From assembly GCA_036491115.1 (NCBI GenBank), contig DASXCQ010000083.1, positions 18,185 to 82,184 on the forward strand: a stretch of 64,000 nucleotides of DNA. The letters run 5' to 3'. The stretch comes from DATEPR01 sp036491115 (GTDB lineage: Bacteria; Actinomycetota; Actinomycetes; Mycobacteriales; Pseudonocardiaceae). The first letter of the stretch is position 1; the number at the start of each line of letters is the position of its first letter. Below, in pieces: positions 1 through 7,187 of this stretch. Made by a program: the position numbers and the translations under genes. The notes below the pieces were generated by a model. That model did no database searches and was not told where the DNA came from. It saw only the letters and a program-made list of their open reading frames with translations.

Positions 1-677
1 TCGACGACCACGTAGGTGTCGCCGCGACGCCAGCTCGCGCCGTCGGCCCAGCGCTGGAACGGCTGCCAGCCCAGCCGGGTGAGCAGCCAGCCGAGTGACT
101 GTTCGGATCGGGCCAGGTCGGGCACCCACAGTTCGACATGGTGCAGCGCACCGGCCGGCTCGGCCAGCGCGGTGAACACCCGGTGCGGCCCGCCGTGGTA
201 GCGCCCTTCACCGACCGCCACCATGCCCAGCCGGTCGGCCACCGCGAGACTGGCCTTGTTCTCCCGGTGCACCAGCGACCACACAGCGGGCAGGCCGAGC
301 CCGCGCCTGCCGTGCGTCAGCACAGCGGCCGCCGCCTCGGAGGCCAGGCCCCTGCCCCAGTACTCGGTGGCCAGCAGCCAACCCATCTCCACCAGGTCGC
401 CGGGCAGGTGCGCGGAGGGCCACAGGTGGACCAGGCCGGCGACGGCACCGTCCAGGTCCACCACCCAACTGCCCATGCCGGGCAACATCGGCCGGGTCAG
501 CCTGCGGTCCACCAGCATCCGCACGGCATCCCGGTTGGGGACGTCGTTGGCGAAATAGCGGGTCACGGCCGGTTCGGTGAACACCGGCACCAGGGCGTCG
601 ACGTCGTCGGGCGTCAACGGGCGCAGCCGGAGCCGGTCGGTGATCAGTTCGGGTGGCGATTCTGGCACGACCGACAT
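1..677 (-). CDS. GNAT acetyltransferase fused to a VOC/glyoxalase-like domain (3' end outside window)
   Basis: Read leftwards from an ATG at 677, the frame stays open to the window edge (225 codons). Residues about 9-165 look like a RimJ/RimL-type GNAT N-acetyltransferase: LITDRLRLRPL at the start, then the acetyl-CoA binding region MGWLLATEYWGRGLASEA. From about residue 175, HHVELWVPDLARSEQSL is the opening strand of a VOC (glyoxalase/bleomycin resistance) domain, cut by the window edge. The gene ends upstream of aroQ, with a 79-bp gap to the aroQ stop. Substrate unknown. A GTG three codons upstream (686) is an alternative start; neither has a clear ribosome binding site. The fusion is read from one continuous frame. 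Confidence 0.8.
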   Translation of the reverse strand, partial: MSVVPESPPELITDRLRLRPLTPDDVDALVPVFTEPAVTRYFANDVPNRDAVRMLVDRRLTRPMLPGMGSWVVDLDGAVAGLVHLWPSAHLPGDLVEMGWLLATEYWGRGLASEAAAAVLTHGRRGLGLPAVWSLVHRENKASLAVADRLGMVAVGEGRYHGGPHRVFTALAEPAGALHHVELWVPDLARSEQSLGWLLTRLGWQPFQRWADGASWRRGDTYVVV

Positions 678-756
678 GATGCCCACCCGGACCGACCGGC
701 GCGACAATCTCTCGCCGGGGCCGCCGTCGGGCAGGCGGTCTCGTTCGCCCGAGTGG

Positions 757-1191
757 TCAGTCCTTGGGGTGGGCGGCGAGCCAGCGCAGTGCCAGCGGGT
801 AGCCATCCACGCCGAGGCCGAGGATCACGCCGGTGGCCACGGCGGAGAGGTAGCTGTGCTGGCGGAACTCCTCGCGGCGGTGCGTGTTGGAGATGTGCAG
901 CTCGATCAGTGGTGCGGTGAGCTGGGCACAGGCGTCGCGCACGGCGATCGAGTAGTGCGTGAAGGCGGCGGCGTTGAGCACCACGGGCCAGCCGGCGTCC
1001 GCTGCGTCGTGCAGCCAGCCGACCAGTTCGCCCTCGTGATCGGTCTGCCGCACCTCGACCTCGATACCGAGTTCGGCACCGGTGTCCTCGCACAGCCGCA
1101 CCAGGTCGGCGTAGGTGGTGCTGCCGTAGATGTCGGGCTCGCGCAGGCCGAGCCGGCCGAGGTTGGGGCCGTTGAGCACCAGCGCCTTCAT
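757..1191 (-). CDS. aroQ: Type II 3-dehydroquinate dehydratase
   Basis: 144-residue cytoplasmic enzyme for step 3 of the shikimate pathway, dehydrating 3-dehydroquinate to 3-dehydroshikimate. Normal length for the dodecameric type II family. Visible motifs: NGPNLGRLGLREPDIYG at the N-terminus (carrying the catalytic Tyr of the flexible loop), the substrate-binding segment LNAAAFTHYSIA, and the catalytic-His segment ELHISNTHRREEFRQHS. The ATG overlaps the aroB stop (ATGA), so it is translationally coupled as the last gene of aroC-aroK-aroB-aroQ. Confidence 0.96.
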   Translation of the reverse strand: MKALVLNGPNLGRLGLREPDIYGSTTYADLVRLCEDTGAELGIEVEVRQTDHEGELVGWLHDAADAGWPVVLNAAAFTHYSIAVRDACAQLTAPLIELHISNTHRREEFRQHSYLSAVATGVILGLGVDGYPLALRWLAAHPKD

Positions 1192-2291
1192 CGCGCCACC
1201 TCCGAGTTCGTGCCCGGCCCGGCCACGGCCGCGTACGCCGAGGTGAGCAGCTGCTGGTCGGGTCCGGCCAGCCGACCCGGTCGGGCGAGGCCGTCCAGCA
1301 CGACGAATCGGAGCGTGCCGGCCCTGGTCTTCTTGTCGTTGCGCATGCCTTCCAGCAGGTCGGGCAGCGCGTCGGCGTCGTAGGTGGTGGGCAGGCCGAC
1401 CGAGGACAGCACGGCCCGGTGGCGGGCGGCGGTCTGCTCGTCCAGCCGGCCGGCCAGGCGGGCCAGCTCGGCGGCGAACACCAGGCCGACGCTGACCGCG
1501 GCACCGTGCCGCCACCGGTACCGCTCGCGCCGCTCGATGGCGTGGCCGAGGGTGTGGCCGTAGTTGAGCACCTCGCGGAGGCTGGACTCGCGCAGGTCGG
1601 CGGACACCACGTCGGCCTTCACCTGGATGGCGCGGCGCACCAGTTCGCCGAGTACGTCGCCGGTCGGGTCGAGCGCCTTCTCCGGGTCGGCTTCGATGAG
1701 GTCGAGGATGACCGGGTCGGCGATGAACCCCGCCTTGATCACCTCGGCCATGCCGGCGACGATCTCCTCGCGCGGCAGGGATTCCAGCGTGACGAGGTCG
1801 GCGAAGACGCCGGCCGGCTCGTGGAAGACGCCGACCAGGTTCTTGCCGGCCTCGGTGTTGACGCCCGCCTTGCCGCCCACCGCCGCGTCGACCATGCCGA
1901 GCAGCGTGGTGGGCCCGTGCACCACCCGCACGCCGCGCAGCCAGGTGCCGGCGACGAACCCGGCCAGGTCGGTCGCGGCACCGCCGCCCAGCCCGATCAC
2001 GGCGCCCTGGCGGTCCAGGCCGATCCGGCCCAGCACCGTGTAGCAGAACTCGGTCACCGACAGGGTTTTGCCGTCCTCGGCGTCCGGCACCTCCAGCCGG
2101 TACGCCTCGGTCCCGCGCTCCTCGAGCTCGACGCGCATCACCTCGGCGATCGGGGCGAGGCTGGGCTGGTGCAGGATCACGACCTTGGACCGGTCGGCGA
2201 CCGACGACGCGATCTCACCGAGCAGGCCCCGGCCAACCACCACCTCGTACGGCCGCTCGGCGCTGACGGCGATCCGCACCGACTCGCTCAC
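1188..2291 (-). CDS. aroB: 3-dehydroquinate synthase
   Basis: 367 residues; converts DAHP to 3-dehydroquinate (step 2 of the shikimate pathway) using NAD and a divalent metal. The NAD-binding loop GLGGGAATDLAGFVAGTW, the phosphate/substrate segment HGPTTLLGMVDAAVGGK and the metal-ligand segment LNYGHTLGHAIE are all present. The start is a GTG (2291) that overlaps the aroK TGA, and the stop overlaps the aroQ ATG, so the gene sits in a fully coupled operon. Length and motifs are those of ordinary bacterial AroB; nothing suggests a secondary-metabolism homologue such as an aminoDHQ or 2-epi-5-epi-valiolone synthase. Confidence 0.96.
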   Translation of the reverse strand: MSESVRIAVSAERPYEVVVGRGLLGEIASSVADRSKVVILHQPSLAPIAEVMRVELEERGTEAYRLEVPDAEDGKTLSVTEFCYTVLGRIGLDRQGAVIGLGGGAATDLAGFVAGTWLRGVRVVHGPTTLLGMVDAAVGGKAGVNTEAGKNLVGVFHEPAGVFADLVTLESLPREEIVAGMAEVIKAGFIADPVILDLIEADPEKALDPTGDVLGELVRRAIQVKADVVSADLRESSLREVLNYGHTLGHAIERRERYRWRHGAAVSVGLVFAAELARLAGRLDEQTAARHRAVLSSVGLPTTYDADALPDLLEGMRNDKKTRAGTLRFVVLDGLARPGRLAGPDQQLLTSAYAAVAGPGTNSEVAR

Positions 2292-2803
2292 TGGTCCCCA
2301 TTCCCGATCGCGGCGAGGACCTTCGCCACGATCTCGTCCGGCGGCAGCTCGTCGGTGGCCACCTCGATGGTGGCGACCTCGCGGTAGAGCGGCAGGCGGG
2401 CGTCCAGCAGTGCCTTGAAGGTGGCCCTCGGGTTGACACCGGCGAGCAGCGGCCGGGCGGTGGACAGGCCGGTGCGGCGCACACCCTCGGCCATGCCGAC
2501 ACTGAGGAACACCACGGTGTGTCCGGCCAGCGCGGCCCTGGTCCGCTCCGCCAGGATGGCACCGCCGCCCAGCGCGAGCACGCCGGTGTGCTCGGCGAGC
2601 GCCGTGGCCACGGCGGACTCCTCCAGCGCGCGGAACACCGGCTCGCCGTCGGTGGCGAAGATGTCGGTGATCGGCTTGCCTGCCGTGGTGGCGATGTCGT
2701 CGTCGACGTCGCGGAACGACAGGTCCAGTCGCTCCGCGAGCAGGGCCCCGACGGTGGTCTTGCCGGCGCCGGGCGGGCCGATGACGACGAGCGGTCCGCT
2801 CAC
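2288..2803 (-). CDS. aroK: Shikimate kinase
   Basis: 171-residue P-loop kinase phosphorylating shikimate at the 3-OH. Walker A is GPPGAGKTT at residues about 9-17, followed by the shikimate-binding DVDDDIATTAGKPITDIF and LGGGAILAERTR segments and an Arg-containing lid (TARPLLAG). The start is a GTG at 2803 that overlaps the aroC TGA by the GTGA arrangement; a longer frame to 2950 is an in-frame extension with no domain content. Coupled on both sides to aroC and aroB. Confidence 0.95.
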   Translation of the reverse strand: MSGPLVVIGPPGAGKTTVGALLAERLDLSFRDVDDDIATTAGKPITDIFATDGEPVFRALEESAVATALAEHTGVLALGGGAILAERTRAALAGHTVVFLSVGMAEGVRRTGLSTARPLLAGVNPRATFKALLDARLPLYREVATIEVATDELPPDEIVAKVLAAIGNGDQ

Positions 2804-3996
2804 CACCGCTGCTCCGTCGCCTCGACGTAGGCCCGCGCGTTGCGGGAGGTCTCCGCGACCGAGTCGCCGCCGAACTTCTCCAGCGTCGCGTCGGCCAGCA
2901 CCAGCGCGGCCATCGCCTCGGCCACCACACCGGCCGCCGGCACAGCACACACGTCCGACCGCTGGTTGATCGCCACCGCGGCCTCGCCCGTCACGACATC
3001 TATTGTGGACAGTGCACGCGGGATGGTGGAGATCGGCTTCATCGCGACGCGGACCCGCAGCGGTTCACCGTTGGTGATACCGCCCTCCAGCCCGCCGGCA
3101 CGGTTGGACCGCCGGTGCACGCCCTTGGCACCGGCGGCGCCCTCGCCCGGCTCGATCTCGTCCTGCGCCTTGCTGCCCCGCGTGCGCGCCACCTCGAAGC
3201 CGTCGCCGATCTCGACGCCCTTGATCGCCTGGATGCCGAGCATGGCGGCACCCAGGCGGGAGTCCAGGCGCCGGTCCCAATGGACGTGTGCGCCCAGGCC
3301 GGGTGGCAGGCCGTGCACGACGACCTCGACGATGCCGCCCAGTGTGTCGCCGTCCTTGCGGGCGGCGTCCACCTCGGCGACCATCGCCTCCGTCGTGGCG
3401 GCTTCCAGGGCGCGGACCGGGCTGCTGTCGATGACGTCCAGGTCGTGTGCTTCGGGCAGCGCGCCGTGCTCGGCACTGACCGAACCGAGCGCGACGACGT
3501 GGCTGAGCACTTCCACGCCCAGCACCTGCCGCAGGAACGCCCTGGCCACGGCCCCGAGCGCGGTGCGCGCCGCGGTCTCCCTGGCGCTGGCCCGTTCCAG
3601 AACGGGCCGCGCGTCGGTGAAGCCGTACTTGAGCATGCCGGGCAGATCGGCGTGACCGGGCCGCGGCCGGGTCAGCGGTGCGTTGCGGGCCAGCCCGTCG
3701 AGCACGTCCGCATCGACCGGATCGGCCGCCATCACCTGCTCCCACTTCGGCCACTCGGTGTTGCCGATGCGTATCGCGACCGGTCCGCCCATGGTCCTGC
3801 CGTGCCGGATGCCGCCGATCACCTCGATCGCGTCGGCCTCGAACTTCATCCGGGCACCACGGCCGTAGCCGAGCCGTCGGCGGGCCAGTTGGGTGGCGAT
3901 GTCGGCGGTGGTGATCCCGACGTCGGCCACCATGCCTTCCAGCACCGCCACCAGCGCGGGTCCGTGCGACTCACCGGCGGTCATCCAACGCAACAC
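2800..3996 (-). CDS. aroC: Chorismate synthase
   Basis: 398 residues; FMN-dependent last step of the shikimate pathway (EPSP to chorismate). Signatures: TAGESHGPAL at the N-terminus, RRLGYGRGARMKFEAD, and the C-terminal GSKAQDEIEPGE and NRAGGLEGGITNGEPL segments. The chosen start is GTG at 3996 (protein begins VLRWMTAGES) because a GGGAGG motif lies about 8 nt upstream; the open frame extends further to 4650 without recognisable content. It heads the aroC-aroK-aroB-aroQ operon, which probably begins in the 128-bp gap after the prepilin peptidase gene. Confidence 0.96.
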   Translation of the reverse strand: MLRWMTAGESHGPALVAVLEGMVADVGITTADIATQLARRRLGYGRGARMKFEADAIEVIGGIRHGRTMGGPVAIRIGNTEWPKWEQVMAADPVDADVLDGLARNAPLTRPRPGHADLPGMLKYGFTDARPVLERASARETAARTALGAVARAFLRQVLGVEVLSHVVALGSVSAEHGALPEAHDLDVIDSSPVRALEAATTEAMVAEVDAARKDGDTLGGIVEVVVHGLPPGLGAHVHWDRRLDSRLGAAMLGIQAIKGVEIGDGFEVARTRGSKAQDEIEPGEGAAGAKGVHRRSNRAGGLEGGITNGEPLRVRVAMKPISTIPRALSTIDVVTGEAAVAINQRSDVCAVPAAGVVAEAMAALVLADATLEKFGGDSVAETSRNARAYVEATEQRW

Positions 3997-4124
3997 CGTT
4001 TGATCCTCCCACGCTGGGCAGACGGGCTGGTCGCGGCACCCTGGGGCCTGACTCGAGCCCCACCGCACCGGGCCCCATCGGCTCGACCCGGCCACCACCG
4101 TGCCGGGGGCATCGACCGGCGGGC

Positions 4125-4754
4125 TCAACCGGCCGCGAGTAAGTGGCCGCCGGGGAATGTCGCGACCAGCCAGGTGGCGGCGAGCAGGCCGGGGCCGTGT
4201 GCGGCGGTGCCGGCGCGGGTTGCGGCCGCCAGTGAGGCCGTCACCGCGGCTGCCAGCGTGGCCGCGACCGCGAACGCCGCCCAGCCGACCGCACCGAGCA
4301 CGGCGCCCAGGCTGCCGGCGAGCTTCACGTCGCCGCCGCCCATCGCGTGCGGAGCCCGCCAGCGGATCAGCGCGTGGGCGCCGCCGAACAGCACCGCACC
4401 TGCCGCCGCGCGCGGGCCGACACCGGGATCGGGGCCGGTGGCGGCGGCCAGGCCGACGGCGAGGCCGAGCACCGGGTAGGCGGGCAGGGTGAGGGCGTCG
4501 GGCAGTCGGCGGCGGGCCAGGTCTGCGGCCACCAGCGGCACGGCGAACCAGCTGAGCAGCAACGGAACGGGCAGCCACCAGTACGGCAGCAGCCCGGTGG
4601 CGGTTCGCCAGCCGAGGAACGCGGACAGGGCGGCGCAGCCGAGCTCGCACCAGGGCGGGCGGCAGGTGATGCCGGAGCGGCGCACGGCTGTCCGGCCGAG
4701 CGTGCCGGCGACGGTTCCGGCCAGCGCGCAGCCGGCCACGACGATGAGGTTCAT
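4125..4754 (-). CDS. Prepilin peptidase, A24 family
   Basis: 209-residue integral membrane aspartic peptidase. The two catalytic aspartates are recognisable in DLARRRLPDALTLPAY (about residue 80) and in the GGGDVKLAGSLGA segment (GxGD motif, about residue 140). About six hydrophobic helices. A short CRPPWC segment near residue 30 looks like a relic of the zinc/methylase domain, but the full N-methyltransferase domain is absent. No pilin, tad or competence gene lies nearby; the position between aroE and aroC is a known actinobacterial arrangement. Start ATG at 4754. The substrate cannot be told from the window. Confidence 0.88.
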   Translation of the reverse strand: MNLIVVAGCALAGTVAGTLGRTAVRRSGITCRPPWCELGCAALSAFLGWRTATGLLPYWWLPVPLLLSWFAVPLVAADLARRRLPDALTLPAYPVLGLAVGLAAATGPDPGVGPRAAAGAVLFGGAHALIRWRAPHAMGGGDVKLAGSLGAVLGAVGWAAFAVAATLAAAVTASLAAATRAGTAAHGPGLLAATWLVATFPGGHLLAAG

Positions 4755-5004
4755 GAAGCCACCATCACGGGACGATGGCCGGCCCGCGGGCAGGCGGCCG
4801 CGCTCCCGGACACCCCGGGACTGACGGCGGCACCTCGACGAGACGGCGACCAGCCGGCGATGCCGGAGATGACGAGGTTCATGCGCGCACCCCGGCGACA
4901 CAGCGGCCGGCCAGGACACAGCGGGACACGGCGAGGTTCGGGCGAGCCGCCCTGGCGGGACGGGGTTGGTGATCGCGCTGGCGGGCAGGACGGGCGAGGT
5001 TCAT
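4755..5004 (-). repeat. Degenerate repeat upstream of the prepilin peptidase: three spaced ATGAACCTC starts
   Basis: Read on the minus strand, the peptidase start ATGAACCTC at 4754 recurs at 4882 and at 5004, spaced 128 and 122 bp apart. Each begins an open stretch coding Met-Asn-Leu. The stretches between them share only scattered short matches, such as gacgaggttcat-like ends and gcgatgccgg/gcgggcagg segments, so this would be an old diverged tandem duplication of the gene's 5' end, or chance. No signal peptide or domain is recognisable in the two upstream copies. Confidence 0.3.
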
Positions 5005-5134
5005 GGGAGTCAGCCTGGTGGGACCGCGGCCGGTGATCGGGCAGGCGATCATGCTGCCGCGCGTGTCGTCCGTTGAATGGTCGGGTCGCGTTGCGCCGGG
5101 TGGTTGTTTCCTGGACACGAAACAGCGGCGAGTC

Positions 5135-5164
5135 TTGACACTCCCTCACTGGGAGGGGCATCCT
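5135..5164 (+). promoter_or_regulatory. Promoter of gntR-ptsH
   Basis: A perfect -35 hexamer TTGACA (5135-5140) is followed after 18 bp by CATCCT (5159-5164), a weak -10. Within and after the spacer lies the inverted repeat GGGAGG-ggcat-CCTCCC (5151-5167). The predicted transcription start, about 5171, lies just upstream of the dre operator. Confidence 0.5.
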
Positions 5165-5173
5165 CCCGGACCA

Positions 5174-5189
5174 ACTGGTCTAGACCGGA
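5174..5189 (+). promoter_or_regulatory. DasR-type operator (dre site)
   Basis: The sequence ACTGGTCTAGACCGGA matches 13 of 16 positions of the Streptomyces DasR-responsive element ACTGGTCTAGACCACT, including the whole palindromic core TGGTCTAGACC. It lies 64 bp upstream of the gntR start and immediately downstream of a TTGACA promoter, the right place for repression. In streptomycetes dre sites control GlcNAc and PTS genes; here the downstream operon encodes a GntR/UTRA regulator and HPr, so autoregulation by an amino-sugar phosphate is the natural inference. Confidence 0.75.
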
Positions 5190-5252
5190 ACGTACCAATG
5201 ATGCTCGGCCTGGGCGAGGGTGGAGTCCCTGTGACCTGCGACGGGAGGCACC

Positions 5253-6065
5253 GTGACCAGTGAGGCGCGCAGCAGGCCGGTCAACGGCGCGCACACCGGC
5301 GTGCAAATGGTCGAACCAATCCGGATCGTGGACGGTCCACGGCCGAAACATGTCCAGCTACGCGAGATCCTGCGTCGGCTGATCGAGAACGAGCTCCCGC
5401 CCGGATCGGCGATCCCGTCCGAGCGGGAGCTCGCCGAGCGGTACGGGGTCTCCCGGCTGACCGTCCGTTCGGCCGTGGCGCGGCTGGTCACCGACGGGCT
5501 GCTGGTCACCGTGCGCGGCAAGGGCACCTACACCATGCAGCGGCGCATGGAGTTGCAGCTCTACCTGATGTCGTTCACCTCCGACATGCGCCGCCGCGGC
5601 CTGACCCCGTCCACCGAGGTCATCGACACCGCCGAACTCATCCCGCCGCCCGGCACGGCGACCGCACTGCGACTGCCGCCGGGCACGGCCGCGTACCACC
5701 TGTGCCGGCTGCGCAGGGCCGACGGCACACCACTCGCGGTGGAACGCGGCTGGTACCACCGCGGCTACCTGCCTCGGCTGCTCGACCTCGACCTGACCGA
5801 CTCGCTCTACACCCAACTCGCCGAGCACGGCGTCGTGTTCGATCATGCGACGCAGACGGTGTGGTCGGAGGGCGCGGACCGGGAGACGGCGGAACTGTTG
5901 GGAATTCGGTCAGGTACACCGTTGTTGGTGTTCCGCCGGATCTCGACCCGGAACGGCGCGCCGGTCGAGGACATGACGTCGTGGTACCGAGGTGACCACT
6001 ACCAGGTGACGATGCAACTCGACCGGACGATCCCGGAGTCGGGCGCGTTCCCCGGCCGGGGATGA
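5253..6065 (+). CDS. GntR/HutC-family regulator, DasR-like
   Basis: 270 residues with an N-terminal winged helix-turn-helix (IPSERELAERYGVSRLTVR, about residues 50-75) and a C-terminal UTRA ligand-binding domain (SFTSDMRRRGLTP to SWYRGDHYQVTM). This is the architecture of DasR, the GlcNAc-6-P/GlcN-6-P-responsive regulator. Start GTG at 5253, with GGGAGG 4 nt upstream. A dre palindrome lies in the promoter, and ptsH follows 13 nt after the stop. I infer that it controls its own operon and the PTS in response to amino-sugar phosphates. It may be a paralogue rather than the orthologue of DasR, since the alignment from memory is moderate. Confidence 0.82.
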   Translation: MTSEARSRPVNGAHTGVQMVEPIRIVDGPRPKHVQLREILRRLIENELPPGSAIPSERELAERYGVSRLTVRSAVARLVTDGLLVTVRGKGTYTMQRRMELQLYLMSFTSDMRRRGLTPSTEVIDTAELIPPPGTATALRLPPGTAAYHLCRLRRADGTPLAVERGWYHRGYLPRLLDLDLTDSLYTQLAEHGVVFDHATQTVWSEGADRETAELLGIRSGTPLLVFRRISTRNGAPVEDMTSWYRGDHYQVTMQLDRTIPESGAFPGRG

Positions 6066-6078
6066 CGAAGGGAGCCCG

Positions 6079-6348
6079 ATGGCGGAACGACGGGTCACCG
6101 TGGGCAGCAAGGTGGGCCTGCACGCCCGCCCGGCGGCGCTGGTGGCGAAGGCCGCGGCCGCGCAGCCGGTGGCGATCACCATCCGGAAGGGTGATGGGGC
6201 ACCGGTCATGGCCGGGAGCGTGCTCAAGCTTATGACGCTGGGCGCGGCATGCGGAGACGAGGTCGTGCTGGCCGCCGAGGGCGACGGGGCGGACGCCGCG
6301 CTGGACGAGATCGCGACCCTGGTCGCCGCCGACCTCGACGCGAAGTAG
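6079..6348 (+). CDS. ptsH: Phosphocarrier protein HPr
   Basis: 89-residue HPr of the phosphoenolpyruvate:sugar phosphotransferase system; it accepts phosphate from enzyme I and passes it to IIA proteins. The active-site His15 is in GLHARPA, and Ser47 in AGSVLKLMTLG occupies the regulatory Ser46 position. AAGGGAG precedes the ATG. It is the second gene of the dre-controlled operon, while ptsI and the EII genes are not in the window. It ends 4 nt from the convergent aroE stop. Confidence 0.95.
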   Translation: MAERRVTVGSKVGLHARPAALVAKAAAAQPVAITIRKGDGAPVMAGSVLKLMTLGAACGDEVVLAAEGDGADAALDEIATLVAADLDAK

Positions 6349-6352
6349 GGCG

Positions 6353-7186
6353 TCAGAGCGGGAGTGGCAACCTCGTTGCCGTGGCCGATTTCAGGGCCGC
6401 GCGCATGACTTCCTTCGGGGCCGGCTTGCCGGTGAACTGCTCGACCTGGCCGAACGCCTGGTGCAGCAGCATGTCCAGGCCGGTGGCCAACCGCCCGCCG
6501 GCCGCCGCCACCGCTTCGGACAGCGTCGTCGGCCACGGGTGGTAGATCACGTCCAGCACACACGGCGCCGCCGCCAACGCCGCCGCGCACGACTCCACCG
6601 CCGCCGCCGGCACCGTGCTCACCACCAGCTCGCACGATCCCGCCACCGCCGCGAGGTCCACCTCGGACCACGGCCGCACGTCCACCGACACCCCGACCCG
6701 CGCCGCGGTCCGTGCGACATCGGCCGCCCGCACCGGATCCCGCACCACCACGACCACCGAGCGCATTCCGAGGGCCGCCAGTCCCGCCACGGCCGCGGCC
6801 GCCGTGCCACCAGCACCGAGCAACAACGCCGGTCGGCCGGACCAACGGTAACCGGCAGCGGTGAGCGCACCCGTCACCCCGGCAACGTCCGTGCAGTCCG
6901 CACGCCACCCGTCGGCCAACCGCAGCAACGTGTTCGCCGCGCCGACGGCGGCCGCCCGGGCGGTGACGTCCGAGGCGAACGCCAGCGCGGCCTTCTTGCC
7001 CGGCATCGTCACCGCAAGACCGGCCCATTCCGGGCCGAGACCGCGGACGAGACCGGGCAACCCGGCCGCGTCCACCTCGATCCGCTCGAAGGTCCAGCCG
7101 GCCAGACCGAGTTCGGCGTACGCGGCGCCGTGCAGCACCGGGGACAGCGAATGCGCGACCGGCGAGCCGAGGACGGCAGCCCGCAT
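6353..7186 (-). CDS. aroE: Shikimate dehydrogenase
   Basis: 277 residues; NADP-dependent reduction of 3-dehydroshikimate. The substrate-binding GSPVAHSLSPVLH is at the N-terminus, the catalytic Lys lies in TMPGKKAAL, Asp in DCTDVAG, and the Rossmann glycine motif GAGGTAAAAVAGL starts at about residue 120. The start ATG at 7186 is one base after the mltG stop; a longer frame to 7558 is only the mltG region out of frame. It belongs to the alaS-ruvX-mltG-aroE operon and, with the aro genes at 0.7-4 kb, supplies four further pathway steps. Confidence 0.95.
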   Translation of the reverse strand: MRAAVLGSPVAHSLSPVLHGAAYAELGLAGWTFERIEVDAAGLPGLVRGLGPEWAGLAVTMPGKKAALAFASDVTARAAAVGAANTLLRLADGWRADCTDVAGVTGALTAAGYRWSGRPALLLGAGGTAAAAVAGLAALGMRSVVVVVRDPVRAADVARTAARVGVSVDVRPWSEVDLAAVAGSCELVVSTVPAAAVESCAAALAAAPCVLDVIYHPWPTTLSEAVAAAGGRLATGLDMLLHQAFGQVEQFTGKPAPKEVMRAALKSATATRLPLPL

Positions 7187-7187
7187 G

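Noticed and set aside
757..3996. Shikimate genes as part of an ansamycin (AHBA) or cyclitol biosynthetic cluster.
   Set aside because: AroB and AroQ have ordinary primary-metabolism features; no AHBA synthase, oxidoreductase or polyketide synthase is nearby.
4751..5161. 136-residue minus-strand frame upstream of the prepilin peptidase.
   Set aside because: Low-complexity Arg/Pro-rich, no signal or domain; overlaps the promoter of gntR on the other strand. Kept only as a repeat observation.
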